The notes: generated from the sequence alone by a model not told the origin. A stretch of 24,059 nt of DNA from Phocaeicola plebeius (GCF_003437535.1 NZ_QSQT01000023.1:1-24059), one strand, 5' to 3'; shown: positions 15,100-24,059, numbered from the stretch's first letter. Program-made: numbers and translations.

Positions 15100-15698
15100 A
15101 AGGAAGTTTGATTATTATCGGCTTTTTTATTTTGGGCACATTGTGTGGCTTTTTTCATCTGATTCCTTTTGATATAAGTAAAAGCAATATCAGTTTTTAT
15201 GCCTTGTGTGCCCTGATGTTCAGTGTAGGATTGAGTGTGGGGCATGACCCGCAGACCTTGAAGAATTTTCGTTCGCTGAATCCACGCTTGATATTTCTTC
15301 CGGTAGCTACTATATTGGGGACTGTTTCTGCTGCAGCTTTGGTAAGCTTGATTCTTCCGCATCGTAGTGCTCCTGATTGTATGGCTGTAGGAGCAGGGTT
15401 CGGATATTATTCCCTTTCCAGTATTTTTATTACGCAGTATAAGGGGCCGGAACTGGGTACCATTGCTTTGCTTTCCAACATTATGCGTGAAATTATTACT
15501 TTGCTTTGTGCTCCTCTGTTGGTGCGCTGGTTTGGTAATCTGGCTCCTATATCGGCTGGAGGAGCGACTACTATGGATACTACGTTGCCCATCATTACCC
15601 GTTGCTCAGGACAGCAATTTGTGGTAGTTTCCATATTCCATGGTTTTGTGACGGATTTCAGTGTGCCGTTCTTGGTCACTTTCTTTTGTTCTATTTGA
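15096..15698 (+). CDS. lysO: LysO C-terminal part (lysine exporter, split gene)
   Basis: The 200-residue inner-membrane protein has about five hydrophobic segments. It carries the conserved LysO core: MFSVGLSVG near residue 43, GAGFGYYSLSSIFIT near 97, LLSNIMREIITLLCAPLL, and GGATTMDTTLPIITR near 154. LysO exports L-lysine and gives resistance to thialysine in E. coli. Here the N-terminal helices come from the preceding overlapping gene, so the functional exporter probably needs both proteins. It is followed by a strong hairpin and a convergent gene. Confidence 0.88.
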   Translation: MKGSLIIIGFFILGTLCGFFHLIPFDISKSNISFYALCALMFSVGLSVGHDPQTLKNFRSLNPRLIFLPVATILGTVSAAALVSLILPHRSAPDCMAVGAGFGYYSLSSIFITQYKGPELGTIALLSNIMREIITLLCAPLLVRWFGNLAPISAGGATTMDTTLPIITRCSGQQFVVVSIFHGFVTDFSVPFLVTFFCSI

Positions 15699-15720
15699 TG
15701 AGTCGTTTTTTTAAGAATAA

Positions 15721-15770
15721 AATACGGCCCTCGACGAAGAAATTAACCATCTTACGTCGAGGGCCGTATT
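15721..15770. terminator. Bidirectional terminator between lysO and murF-alr
   Basis: Perfect 16-bp inverted repeat: AATACGGCCCTCGACG at 15721-15736 and its complement at 15755-15770. A further AAGA/TCTT pairing inside (15737-15740/15750-15753) extends it. It sits between two converging genes. In the minus direction it runs into T-rich sequence (complement of 15700-15720); the + strand tail is less T-rich. Confidence 0.85.
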
Positions 15771-15790
15771 GTTATGAACGAGATAGAAGA

Positions 15791-18256
15791 TTAATCTTGG
15801 TAGTAGACTCTCTTTACACGGTTTGATACGCTGGTCAGGATTTCATACGGAATTGTTTCCAGTATATCGGAGAGTACTGTTACCGGGAGATCATCGCCGA
15901 AGATAATGGCTTTGTCACCTTCCTTACAATCAATATCCGTTACATCAATCATACATACATCCATACAGATATTTCCTACGTAGGGGGCTTTCTGTCCGTT
16001 CACCTGACAGTAAGCATGTCCGTTACCCAGATGGCGATTTAATCCGTCGGCATATCCGATGGGGATGGCCGCAATGCGTGAATCCCGTGTCAGTACACCT
16101 TTACGGCTGTAGCCTACAGTTTCATTTGCTGGTACCTCGTGGATTTGCAGGATGGTTGTTTTCAGGGTAGTGACATTGTGCAGCATCTTGTTGGTAAACG
16201 GATCTATCCCATATAATCCGATTCCCAGGCGGACCATGTCGAATTGTGCACCCGGATAGCGCTCAATACCTGCCGTATTACAGATATGACGAATAATCTT
16301 GTGCTTGAAACCTTCCTGAAGCGTGGTCGAGGCAGCTTCGAACGTTTCTATCTGATGGCGTGTGAAGGCATCAAAACGTTCTGCATCACTGCCTACCAAG
16401 TGAGAGAATACAGAACGGGGGATGACTGCGCTCTGTTTCTGCAGGCGCTGTACGAGTTGCGGGATTTCGCTTGGAGCAAATCCTAACCGGTGCATACCTG
16501 TATCAATCTTGATATGAATCGGGAAATTGCTGACTCCTTCACGTTCCGCGGCTTTGATAAGTTCTTCCAGTAGGTGGAAACTGTATACTTCCGGTTCCAG
16601 GCGATAATCAAACATTGTTTTGAAAGCCGTGATTTCCGGGTTCATGATGATGATGGAACTGTTAATACCTGCTTTACGCAAGTCTGCTCCTTCATCGGCC
16701 ACAGCTACTGCCAAATAATCTACTCGCTGGTCTTCCAGTGTCTTGGCAATTTCAAATGAACCGGCCCCATAGGCTGAGGCTTTTACCATACAAACGATTT
16801 TAGTCTCCGGTTTCAGTTTGTTACGGTAGTAGTTCAGGTTGTCTACCAGTGCATTCAGGTTGATTTCCAAGATGGTTTCGTGTACCTTCAGTTCCAACGC
16901 ATCCGTAATGTCATCGAAGTGGAATACACGTGCCCCTTTTATCAGAATATCTTCGTTATGCAGCTGGTTCAGCAAACCGGAATTCAAAAGTTCGGAAGTG
17001 TTGGTAAAGAAGTCTTTCTGTATTTCAAACCGGTTGGCTGCAGCAGAAATTTCTTCGCCTACTCCGATAATATGGTCTACTTTCCGGCTATGAACCAGGT
17101 CGGCTACTTGTCTGTATAATAGTTTGCTTGTTTGTCCGCTTTCCAGCATGTCCGACAGGATGAGTGTACGCTTCCGGTTCTTGTCTTCCGAGCGTCTCAT
17201 CATAAAATCGAGTGCGATATCGAGCGAGGCAAAGTCTGAATTATAACTGTCATTAATTAATGTACAACCGTTTTTACCCTCTTTTACCTCCAGACGCATG
17301 GCTATGGGTTCCAGATGAAGCATGCGTTCAGCAATTGTTTCAGGGGGTACCATGAGGTAAAGTGCTACGGCCAGACAGTTGAGTGAGTTTTCAATGGACG
17401 CATCGTCAATGAATGGGATACGGTATTCCTTGAAGAATCCTAAGTAGCGGTATTTGATGGTGGTTCCCGTATCGTCTTTCAGGATTTTCTCAATGAAAAG
17501 CGGGCGTTCGGAATCTTTGGTCGACCAGGCAATTTCACGGGCTGTGAACAGTGATTTGGTCACACAGCTGGTGATAAGTTCGTTGTCACCGTTGTACACA
17601 ATCACGTCGCAGTCCTTGAACAACTGCAGTTTCTCCATACACTTGTCTTGTACGGAAGAGAAGTTTTCTTGATGTGCTCCTCCGATGTTGGTTAGAATAC
17701 CGATGGTGGGTTGGATAATAGGGCGTAATGCTTCCATCTCACCCATTTCGGAAATACCGGCTTCAAAAATTCCTAATTCCGTGTGTTCATTCATCAGCCA
17801 TACGGAAAGAGGCACTCCAATTTGTGAGTTATAGCTTCTTGGAGAACGGGTGATGGTACGGTCCGGACTTAGTATCTGGTATAACCATTCTTTTACCACA
17901 GTCTTTCCATTACTTCCCGTGATACCAATGACCGGCACCTGAAATTGTTCTCTGTGTCTGGATGCCAGACGTTGTAAGCTTTTCAGCGGGTTGGGTACAA
18001 TCAGGAAATTAGCATCTGTATATGATGAGGCTGCTTCCGGTATTTCGTTGACAACGAAATTACGTACCCCTTTCTGGTAAAGATCCGGGATATATTTATG
18101 TCCGTCATTGCGTTTTGTCTTTAAGGCAAAGAACAGTGTCTCTTCCGGAAAACACAATGACCGGCTGTCAGTTAGAATCCAGTCGATTGTAGAGGAAGTA
18201 GTTCCTATGCGTTGAGCTCCTAAAATGGAGGTTATTTCTTCAATTGTGCTTGACAT
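15791..18256 (-). CDS. murF-alr: Bifunctional MurF-alanine racemase fusion
   Basis: The 821-residue cytoplasmic protein joins two steps of cell-wall synthesis. Residues 1-460 are MurF (UDP-MurNAc-tripeptide:D-Ala-D-Ala ligase), with P-loop GITGSNGKT (111-119), SYNSQIGVPLS, TNIGGAHQENF and INDSYNSD (334-341). Residues 461-821 are alanine racemase, with PLP lysine K492 in MVKASAYGAG, HIKIDTGMHRLGF, RLGIGLYG and catalytic Y716 in GYSRKG. The fusion is known in Bacteroidetes. It may couple D-alanine supply to its use, although D-Ala-D-Ala ligase acts in between. Its start lies 25 bp inside the end of the GSCFA gene, so the pair is translationally linked. K492 and Y716 are both present, so racemase activity is expected. 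Confidence 0.95.
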   Translation of the reverse strand: MSSTIEEITSILGAQRIGTTSSTIDWILTDSRSLCFPEETLFFALKTKRNDGHKYIPDLYQKGVRNFVVNEIPEAASSYTDANFLIVPNPLKSLQRLASRHREQFQVPVIGITGSNGKTVVKEWLYQILSPDRTITRSPRSYNSQIGVPLSVWLMNEHTELGIFEAGISEMGEMEALRPIIQPTIGILTNIGGAHQENFSSVQDKCMEKLQLFKDCDVIVYNGDNELITSCVTKSLFTAREIAWSTKDSERPLFIEKILKDDTGTTIKYRYLGFFKEYRIPFIDDASIENSLNCLAVALYLMVPPETIAERMLHLEPIAMRLEVKEGKNGCTLINDSYNSDFASLDIALDFMMRRSEDKNRKRTLILSDMLESGQTSKLLYRQVADLVHSRKVDHIIGVGEEISAAANRFEIQKDFFTNTSELLNSGLLNQLHNEDILIKGARVFHFDDITDALELKVHETILEINLNALVDNLNYYRNKLKPETKIVCMVKASAYGAGSFEIAKTLEDQRVDYLAVAVADEGADLRKAGINSSIIIMNPEITAFKTMFDYRLEPEVYSFHLLEELIKAAEREGVSNFPIHIKIDTGMHRLGFAPSEIPQLVQRLQKQSAVIPRSVFSHLVGSDAERFDAFTRHQIETFEAASTTLQEGFKHKIIRHICNTAGIERYPGAQFDMVRLGIGLYGIDPFTNKMLHNVTTLKTTILQIHEVPANETVGYSRKGVLTRDSRIAAIPIGYADGLNRHLGNGHAYCQVNGQKAPYVGNICMDVCMIDVTDIDCKEGDKAIIFGDDLPVTVLSDILETIPYEILTSVSNRVKRVYYQD

Positions 18257-19218
18257 AACTTTATTTCCTTTTGAACATCTAAGTACGGTAATTTTTCTTT
18301 TAAGTCCTCTATCTTTAACAGTATTTGACTTAAAAAGGTTTGGTAGGCTTCTGATTCAGGATTAAAAGGACGGTGAGCCAGTCCCTGACGTATTTTGTTC
18401 CATTCTTTCAGGAATGAGAGAGTAGAAGGTGTAAAATAGCAATTGCAGAAGCATTCCCAGATGTATTGAATGGCAAGCGGACTGGGATGCATCATATCGT
18501 CAGCATAGAAACGATAATCACGCAGCTCATCTATCATGATTTCATAAGAAGGGAAATAGTGGCAGAAATCCATTTGACTACAAATCTGGTCAATTGCGAT
18601 GAGCAAATTCGCCTTACTGAGCTGGTTGCCATGCAAACCGTCTTTGAGGTGACGTATCGGGCTGACAGTAAATAGACATTGCAGATTCGGACGTACTGCT
18701 TTCAGCTCTTGTAATAAAGGTAAATATATGGCAGTTATTTCATCGGCGCTGACCATCTTACGTTCAAATAACCGGGAAGAAAGCTTATGGCAGTTTCCTA
18801 CAATTTCCCCATTTTCTTTCCAGGTATAGACGAAGGATGACCCCCATGTGAAAATAATCCAGTCGGCTTGCTTCAGATTTTTATGCCCTTGTGCGATGCG
18901 TTGATTGATTTTCAGCAGACAATCTTCCGCTTTGTGAGATGAAAAGGTACTGTGGTGCATCAGACTGTACCATCCTCCTTGCTCTTCACGTAAATCTTCT
19001 TTTTGATAGAGAGCTTTTTTCAATAAACAGTGTATGGAAGTCGCTATTGACATGGGGTTATATAACACCCCGAAAGGGTTCACATCGCAATTGAATTTAT
19101 GTTCGGCCAGCAAGTTTCCGATATGTTCGGAAAAACAGGAACCCCATATCATCAGCCGGTCGGTATGCTGAATTTTAGGGCCTTTGGCGGGTAGTTCAAC
19201 TTTGGTTCTGAATTCCAT
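18232..19218 (-). CDS. GSCFA-domain protein (SGNH-hydrolase-like)
   Basis: The 328-residue protein carries the name-giving motif at 26-29 (WGSCFSEH, with S27 as the expected nucleophile), [10 protein letters not shown] near 124, [11 protein letters not shown] near 184 and the [10 protein letters not shown] block (240-249) that supplies the Asp-His of an SGNH-type triad. GSCFA proteins have no established substrate. It has no signal peptide, so it is probably cytoplasmic. It is the first gene of a two-gene unit and overlaps murF-alr by 25 bp, which suggests a link to the envelope. That link is inference from position. It diverges from dxs. Confidence 0.87.
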   Translation of the reverse strand: MEFRTKVELPAKGPKIQHTDRLMIWGSCFSEHIGNLLAEHKFNCDVNPFGVLYNPMSIATSIHCLLKKALYQKEDLREEQGGWYSLMHHSTFSSHKAEDCLLKINQRIAQGHKNLKQADWIIFTWGSSFVYTWKENGEIVGNCHKLSSRLFERKMVSADEITAIYLPLLQELKAVRPNLQCLFTVSPIRHLKDGLHGNQLSKANLLIAIDQICSQMDFCHYFPSYEIMIDELRDYRFYADDMMHPSPLAIQYIWECFCNCYFTPSTLSFLKEWNKIRQGLAHRPFNPESEAYQTFLSQILLKIEDLKEKLPYLDVQKEIKLCQAQLKK

Positions 19219-19237
19219 GGCAAGAGAAAATTTACTG

Positions 19238-19245
19238 CAAATGTA
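19238..19245 (-). promoter_or_regulatory. Possible -7 box for the GSCFA-murF-alr unit
   Basis: On the minus strand this reads TACATTTG, matching TAnnTTTG, 19 bp before the GSCFA start. No -33 element is clear. It faces away from the dxs promoter in a short divergent spacer. Confidence 0.4.
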
Positions 19246-19267
19246 AGTACATTATATATATTTATGC

Positions 19268-19275
19268 TATTTTTG
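19268..19275 (+). promoter_or_regulatory. Possible -7 box for dxs-trkA
   Basis: TATTTTTG matches TAnnTTTG. Its last base is the first base of an in-frame GTG at 19275, so if the box is used the dxs start must lie further downstream. No clear -33 element is present. Confidence 0.42.
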
Positions 19276-19301
19276 TGCGATTAAAGTTAATGAGGAACAG
19301 G

Positions 19302-21209
19302 ATGGAACAGACGACTTCATACGATTTGCTGAATAAGATAGATAGCCCAGAGGATTTACGGAAACTTTCTGTCGAAGCGTTGCCAGAGGTCTGTAATCAG
19401 CTTAGAAATAAGATTATAGATGAATTGTCTCGTAATCCGGGACATTTTGGTTCCAGTTTGGGGGTGATAGAGCTGACTGTGGCTCTTCATTATGTGTACC
19501 AGACTCCTTATGACCGTATCGTTTGGGATGTAGGACATCAGGCATACGGACATAAGATTCTGACTGGCCGTCGTGACCGTTTCTGTACCAATCGTAAGTT
19601 GAATGGTATTTGTCCTTTCCCTTCTCCTTCAGAAAGTGAATATGATACTTTTACGTGTGGACATGCGTCGAATTCTATTTCGGCTGCATTGGGTATGGCA
19701 GTAGCAGCCGCGCGGAAAGGAGAAGATAACCGTCATGTGGTGGCCGTTATTGGCGACGGTTCCATGAGTGGCGGTCTGGCTTTTGAAGGATTGAACAACG
19801 CTTCTTCTACTCCCAATAATCTGCTGATTATCCTGAACGATAACAATATGGCCATCGATCGCAGTGTGGGTGGAATGAAGCAGTATTTATTGAATCTGCA
19901 TACCTCCGAGGGATATAACCGTTTGAGAAATGCCTTGTCGAGAAAACTTTATCGCTGGGGAATCCTGAACGATGAACGGCGTAAGAGCCTGATACGTTTC
20001 AACAACAGCCTGAAGTCCATGCTGATGCAGCAGCAGAACATCTTTGAGGGACTGAATATCCGTTATTTCGGTCCGGTGGATGGACACGATGTCACTGCCT
20101 TGACAAAGGTTCTGAAAGAAATAAAGGACATGAAGGGCCCTAAACTGCTGCACATACACACTCGTAAAGGAAAGGGCTTTAAACCAGCTGAAGAAGCAGC
20201 TACTTTGTGGCATGCACCCGGTATCTTTGATAAGGAAACGGGAGAACGTATCGTTTCGGATACAAGTGGCATGCCGCCGTTGTTCCAGGACGTATTTGGA
20301 AATACGCTGCTGGAATTAGCCCGCAAGAATGAGAAAATCGTGGGGGTAACTCCCGCCATGCCTTCCGGATGTTCCATGAATATTATGATGAAGGAAATGC
20401 CCGACCGTGTGTTTGACGTAGGAATTGCGGAAGGACATGCCGTCACTTTTTCTGGAGGAATGGCGAAAGACGGGCTTTTGCCTTTCTGTAATGTGTATTC
20501 TTCGTTCATGCAGCGTGCATACGATAATATAATTCATGATGTAGCTATTCAGAAGTTGAATGTGGTACTTTGTCTGGACCGTGCCGGATTGGTGGGTGAA
20601 GACGGACCTACGCATCATGGAGCCTTTGATATGGCTTATTTGCGGCCGATACCGAATTTGACAATTGCTTCTCCGTACGATGAACATGAGTTGCGAAAAT
20701 TGATGTACACGGCCCAGTTGCCGGATAAAGGACCTTTTGCCATTCGTTATCCTCGTGGACGAGGCGTACTAACGGATTGGGAGTGTCCGCTGGAGGCTGT
20801 AGAAGTAGGGAAGGGGCGTAAGCTGAAAGATGGTAATGACTTGGCAGTGATTACGATTGGCCCGATAGGGAATAAAGCCGCAGCAGCCATTGCTTCTGCA
20901 GAAAAAAAGCTGGGATGTAGTATCGCACATTACGACCTGCGTTTCTTGAAACCGTTGGATGAAGATTTGCTGCATGAAGTAGGACAGAAATTTACGCGGG
21001 TGCTGACCATCGAAGACGGAGTGCGCAATGGCGGTATGGGAAGTGCCGTACTTGAATTTTTGTGTGACCATGGTTATAAGCCGTGTGTCACGCGGTTGGG
21101 ACTTCCCGATGCTTTTGTGCAACACGGATCAGTCAATGATTTGTATGCCATTTGCGGTCTGGATGAAAAGGGGATATTTAGTTCAATTACACAGATAATG
21201 AATTTATGA
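19302..21209 (+). CDS. dxs: 1-deoxy-D-xylulose-5-phosphate synthase
   Basis: Thiamine-diphosphate enzyme that condenses pyruvate and glyceraldehyde 3-phosphate, the first step of the MEP isoprenoid pathway and a branch to thiamine and pyridoxal synthesis. The protein has 635 residues from this start. Motifs seen are H48 in [26 protein letters not shown] (75-90), the ThDP motif GDGSMSGG (151-158) with LNDNNMAID, the catalytic Glu in [14 protein letters not shown], and [15 protein letters not shown]. The transketolase C-terminal domain is complete. The ATG at 19302 gives the usual family N-terminus. In-frame starts at 19275 (GTG) and 19290 (ATG) exist, the first falling in the -7 box. The stop codon overlaps trkA by ATGA. 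Confidence 0.96.
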   Translation: MEQTTSYDLLNKIDSPEDLRKLSVEALPEVCNQLRNKIIDELSRNPGHFGSSLGVIELTVALHYVYQTPYDRIVWDVGHQAYGHKILTGRRDRFCTNRKLNGICPFPSPSESEYDTFTCGHASNSISAALGMAVAAARKGEDNRHVVAVIGDGSMSGGLAFEGLNNASSTPNNLLIILNDNNMAIDRSVGGMKQYLLNLHTSEGYNRLRNALSRKLYRWGILNDERRKSLIRFNNSLKSMLMQQQNIFEGLNIRYFGPVDGHDVTALTKVLKEIKDMKGPKLLHIHTRKGKGFKPAEEAATLWHAPGIFDKETGERIVSDTSGMPPLFQDVFGNTLLELARKNEKIVGVTPAMPSGCSMNIMMKEMPDRVFDVGIAEGHAVTFSGGMAKDGLLPFCNVYSSFMQRAYDNIIHDVAIQKLNVVLCLDRAGLVGEDGPTHHGAFDMAYLRPIPNLTIASPYDEHELRKLMYTAQLPDKGPFAIRYPRGRGVLTDWECPLEAVEVGKGRKLKDGNDLAVITIGPIGNKAAAAIASAEKKLGCSIAHYDLRFLKPLDEDLLHEVGQKFTRVLTIEDGVRNGGMGSAVLEFLCDHGYKPCVTRLGLPDAFVQHGSVNDLYAICGLDEKGIFSSITQIMNL

Positions 21210-22543
21210 AAATTATTATAGCTGGTGCAGGTGCCGTAGGAACTCACTTGGCCAAACTGTTGTCGGGCGAAAAGCAGGATATTATCCTGATGGATGAGGA
21301 CGAGAGCAAGTTGAGTGCCATGGGAAACAACCTGGACCTTATGACTGTCAATCTTTCGCCCACTTCGATTAATGGATTAAAAGAAGCCGGAGTCGCAGGG
21401 GCCGATTTGTTTATCGGGGTTATGCCTGATGAAAGCCGTAATATGACGGCCTGTATGTTGGCTACAAGTTTAGGAGCCAAGAAAACCGTGGCTCGTATTG
21501 ACAACTATGAATACCTGCTGCCCAAGCATAAGGAATTTTTTGCTAAGCTGGGAGTTCATTCATTGATTTATCCGGAGATGCTGGCGGCCCGCGACATTGT
21601 GGATGCCGTAAAAATGAGCTGGATTCGTCAGTGGTGGGAATTTGCAGGAGGAGCATTGGTCCTGTTAGGAACCAAAATGCGCGAAAAGGCAGAAATCCTG
21701 AACGTTCCTTTGCATGAGCTGGGAGGAAGAAACATCCCTTTCCACATTGTAGCCATTAAGAGAGGCAACGAAACAATCATTCCACGTGGAGATGATGTGA
21801 TAAAGTTGAATGACATTGTCTATTTTACCACGACGAAAAAGTATATCCCTTATATTCGTAAGATTTCCGGAAAAGAAAATGAAGCAGATGTCCGTAACGT
21901 GATGATTATGGGAGGAAGCCGCATTGCCGTACGTACCGTGCAATACATGCCCGATTACATGAAAGCCAAAATCATTGAGAGCAATATTGCCCGTTGCAAT
22001 CGTCTGACAGAGCTGGTAGACGATGGAGTGATGGTCATCAACGGCGACGGTCGTGACATGCAGTTGCTGATGGAAGAAGGAATAAAAAATACCGAAGCTT
22101 TTGTTGCTTTAACCGGTAATTCCGAAACCAATATTCTGGCTTGCTTGGCAGCTAAGCGAATGGGCGTAACCAAGACAGTGGCCGAAGTGGAGAATGTGGA
22201 TTACATCAGTATGGCCGAAAGTCTGGATATTGGTACGGTAATCAATAAGAAGTTTATTGCTGCCAGTCATATTTACCAGATGATGCTGGATGCCGATGTC
22301 TCGAATGTGAAATGTCTGACTTTTGCCAATGCCGATGTGGCAGAATTTACAGTCAAACCAGGAGCAAAGATTACCAAGCAGGCAGTAAAAGATTTGGGAT
22401 TGCCTAAAGGTGCGACAATCGGAGGATTGATTCGTAACGGTGAAGGTATTCTGGTAACCGGTAATACGATGATACAGGAGAATGACCATGTCGTTGTTTT
22501 CTGTTTAGGAATGATGATTAAAAAACTGGAAAAATATTTTTAG
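21206..22543 (+). CDS. trkA: Trk potassium uptake regulatory protein TrkA
   Basis: Peripheral cytoplasmic subunit that gates a TrkH-type K+ channel in response to nucleotides. The 445-residue protein has two RCK units. The first is a Rossmann fold with [10 protein letters not shown] (7-16) and acidic LMDEDESKL, then a TrkA_C domain (about 140-220). The second Rossmann fold starts at about 232 (IMGGSRIAV) with [15 protein letters not shown], followed by another TrkA_C domain. In the second fold the glycine motif is GGSRIA rather than GxGxxG, so nucleotide binding there may be weaker. It overlaps dxs by 4 bp. No trkH gene follows, although TrkA needs a membrane partner, so that gene must be elsewhere. 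Confidence 0.94.
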   Translation: MKIIIAGAGAVGTHLAKLLSGEKQDIILMDEDESKLSAMGNNLDLMTVNLSPTSINGLKEAGVAGADLFIGVMPDESRNMTACMLATSLGAKKTVARIDNYEYLLPKHKEFFAKLGVHSLIYPEMLAARDIVDAVKMSWIRQWWEFAGGALVLLGTKMREKAEILNVPLHELGGRNIPFHIVAIKRGNETIIPRGDDVIKLNDIVYFTTTKKYIPYIRKISGKENEADVRNVMIMGGSRIAVRTVQYMPDYMKAKIIESNIARCNRLTELVDDGVMVINGDGRDMQLLMEEGIKNTEAFVALTGNSETNILACLAAKRMGVTKTVAEVENVDYISMAESLDIGTVINKKFIAASHIYQMMLDADVSNVKCLTFANADVAEFTVKPGAKITKQAVKDLGLPKGATIGGLIRNGEGILVTGNTMIQENDHVVVFCLGMMIKKLEKYF

Positions 22544-22570
22544 CCGTAAATAATTGAACACTGAGGGTAG

Positions 22571-22642
22571 ACGATTGAGTCTGATAGCGTTATTTAAGAG
22601 AAAAAGACTATGGAATTGCGCTATCAGACTCAATCGTTTTTT
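22571..22642 (+). terminator. 19-bp perfect inverted repeat spanning the lipoprotein start codon
   Basis: The arms 22571-22589 (ACGATTGAG...GATAGCG) and 22619-22637 are perfectly complementary over 19 bp with a 29-nt spacer, and a run of six T follows (22637-22642). This is an intrinsic-terminator layout 27 bp after trkA. However, the ATG of the next gene (22610) is in the loop, and the right arm encodes its residues 4-9. It may serve as a trkA terminator, an attenuator for the lipoprotein gene, or both. Confidence 0.7.
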
Positions 22643-23989
22643 ATTATGCTGGCCTGCATGTTCTTTTTTGTGGGATGCGGCTCTTATCAGGTAGAAGGAG
22701 AGGATGAACCGACTGACACGTCCGGTCCGTACGGAATTGATGTCACCTTATCCAATGCCCAGCTTTTTACTCCGTTGTATCCTCTTCATCTTTATTTCTT
22801 TGATACACAAGGCACTGTTACTTGGAATGAGGAGGTGTTGACTCAATCAGAATGGCCTGTCCTTTCCATGCCGGAAGGAGAATATGTATTTTCTGTTTTA
22901 TCAGGTCTGTCGTCTGGAGATTATCTCCCTCCGATGTCTTTAAATTCCAAACAGTTCTTGACTTTTTCTGAGGGAAATCATGCAAAAACTCCTTTGGCAA
23001 TAGGAAAGAATGTCATTAAATTACAGAAGGATATAAAAGTTTCCGTCTCTCTTTCTTATGCCGTGGCGGCTTTGTATCTTTCCTTTGGAGGTCTTCCTGC
23101 CGAAGCTGTTTCGGTAGAAGCCCGTATTTCTCCTGTCAGTTCTGGAATAACATTGGAAGGAACTTTAAGCAATGATGGCACATTTGCTTCTGTGCCCTGT
23201 GAAAAAATAAAAGGAGTGTGGAAGGCCGGACCTATATATGTATTCCCTTCGGAAGGTTTGCAGACCCATCTTTCTTTGAATGTTCAAACCGCTTCTGAGG
23301 AAACGGTATATGGCTGTTTCTTTAATTATCCGTTGGAGGCCGGAAAGCCTTATCGTTTTGTCAGTACGGGCGATGGGGAAATATCTTTGGAAGGAAACAA
23401 CCAGATAGCCGGCTGGACACCGGAAGTGTCGGAAGAGTTTCCCTTTGAGAATATGACCGAAGAAGGAGAGTGGGAAGAACCGGATGCTCCTGATGGAGGA
23501 GAAGGTACGGAAGGCAACGAGGACGAAGATGACGGGCAAGATACAGAGGAGGATACCGACGTGATTGTTTCCGAGGTATTGCCCGAGTCAGAAACCATTT
23601 GGGGACCTTTTTTCGTGTGGAAAGTAGAATCTCTTTCGGGGAATGAGGTGATGGCTACACTCGTCTCTCCCCGTCAGTGGCTGTTGAAAAAAGCGGAAGC
23701 CATATCTGTTTGCGAGGCTTATGAAGAAGATGGAATATCGGGCTGGAGAACTTTTACCACAGAAGAAGCCAAAGAATTCCGCGACCAGTATGATGATACG
23801 ATTGTCGCACTTAGCGATATGTTGTCGAAAAACGGATTGGATCGTTTCAATAAGTATGATTGCCGCTATTTGTGCAATGACTTTAATTCCACCTTTTGCT
23901 TCTATAATACTCAAATTGTGAAATCCGGAGAAACCGTAGACTATGCCTTGCGTCTGGTGAAAAAAGTACGCGTAGAAAAAGCAAAATAA
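22610..23989 (+). CDS. Surface-type lipoprotein, FimB/Mfa2-like fimbrial subunit candidate
   Basis: The 459-residue protein has a lipoprotein signal peptide: R4, a hydrophobic stretch 10-22, then FVGC with C23 as the lipid site. Residues about 40-270 form two beta-rich domains; PLHLYFFDTQGTV (58-70) and MPEGEYVFSVLSGL resemble the first domain of Bacteroidales FimB/Mfa2 fimbrial proteins. A very acidic linker follows (283-316, mostly E, D, G). The C-terminal domain (about 330-455) carries GWRTFTTEEAKEF (378-390), a pattern like the GWRLPT motif of DUF1566/FISUMP domains. The family call is by eye and moderate. The start at 22610 is needed for a workable signal peptide; the next Met leaves only ten residues before the cysteine. 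It has its own terminator and no clear -7 box. Confidence 0.6.
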   Translation: MELRYQTQSFFIMLACMFFFVGCGSYQVEGEDEPTDTSGPYGIDVTLSNAQLFTPLYPLHLYFFDTQGTVTWNEEVLTQSEWPVLSMPEGEYVFSVLSGLSSGDYLPPMSLNSKQFLTFSEGNHAKTPLAIGKNVIKLQKDIKVSVSLSYAVAALYLSFGGLPAEAVSVEARISPVSSGITLEGTLSNDGTFASVPCEKIKGVWKAGPIYVFPSEGLQTHLSLNVQTASEETVYGCFFNYPLEAGKPYRFVSTGDGEISLEGNNQIAGWTPEVSEEFPFENMTEEGEWEEPDAPDGGEGTEGNEDEDDGQDTEEDTDVIVSEVLPESETIWGPFFVWKVESLSGNEVMATLVSPRQWLLKKAEAISVCEAYEEDGISGWRTFTTEEAKEFRDQYDDTIVALSDMLSKNGLDRFNKYDCRYLCNDFNSTFCFYNTQIVKSGETVDYALRLVKKVRVEKAK

Positions 23990-23995
23990 AAGATG

Positions 23996-24056
23996 AAAAA
24001 TCCCGCCACAGAAATCTCATAGGAGAGTATCTTGTGGCGGGGTTTTTTTTTTTTTT
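23996..24056 (+). terminator. Strong intrinsic terminator after the lipoprotein gene
   Basis: CCCGCCACA (24002-24010) pairs with TGTGGCGGG (24033-24041), and an A-run (23996-24000) can pair with the start of a 14-T run (24043-24056). It begins 7 bp past the stop codon, giving a clean end to the transcription unit. Confidence 0.9.
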
Positions 24057-24059
24057 AAT

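Noticed and set aside
15090..15100. LysO split as a sequencing frameshift
   Set aside because: The second gene has a good ribosome binding site and start codon, the first has a normal charged C-terminus, and the ATGA overlap is a typical gene junction.
19275..19301. GTG at 19275 or ATG at 19290 as the dxs start
   Set aside because: The GTG overlaps the possible -7 box, and the extra residues (RLKLMRNR) have no family counterpart. The ATG at 19302 gives the usual N-terminus.
22571..22637. Inverted repeat considered as an invertible promoter (phase-variation) site
   Set aside because: The 29-bp spacer is far shorter than known Bacteroides invertible segments, contains no promoter and no recombinase gene is nearby. 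A hairpin acting in RNA explains it better.

Overview
The window reads as chromosome of a gut-type Bacteroidales bacterium (Bacteroides/Phocaeicola-like). Supporting signs are: possible promoters with the Bacteroides -7 box TAnnTTTG and almost no Shine-Dalgarno sites; a fused MurF-alanine racemase; a GSCFA-domain protein; an ECF sigma/anti-sigma pair; a GH2 enzyme beside uronate genes; and a FimB/Mfa2-like lipoprotein. The assignment is inferred from gene content and motifs only.

Layout. (1) 1-63: what looks like the right terminus of an IS3-family (IS150-type) element. (2) 64-7042, minus strand: a uronate/glycan module read right to left. It has a GatC-like PTS IIC permease without IIA/IIB, a KduI isomerase carrying a signal peptide, an ExuT-like MFS transporter and a secreted GH2 glycosidase. 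The last two genes have their own possible -7 boxes, and the spacers between genes hold long inverted repeats. (3) 7043-7481: a gene-free stretch with the module promoter and a nested palindrome cluster, followed by a small membrane-anchored protein (7482-7892, minus). (4) 8018-14631, plus strand: topA, shikimate kinase, speA, argB, then an ECF sigma factor with a matching ECF-type promoter and its probable membrane anti-sigma factor. (5) 14821-15698: LysO lysine exporter encoded as two overlapping genes, closed by a strong hairpin. (6) 15791-19218, minus strand: GSCFA protein and MurF-Alr, overlapping by 25 bp. (7) 19302-22543, plus strand: dxs and trkA, overlapping by ATGA. (8) 22610-23989: an FimB/Mfa2-like lipoprotein whose start codon lies in the loop of a perfect 19-bp inverted repeat, ended by a strong terminator.

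Most of the window is conserved housekeeping: DNA topology, shikimate, arginine/polyamine, peptidoglycan, isoprenoid and K+ control. The most unusual parts are the uronate module, where a normally cytoplasmic isomerase appears to be exported beside an orphan PTS permease, and the trkA-lipoprotein junction, where a terminator-like hairpin straddles a start codon. No tRNA, rRNA or CRISPR array was seen.
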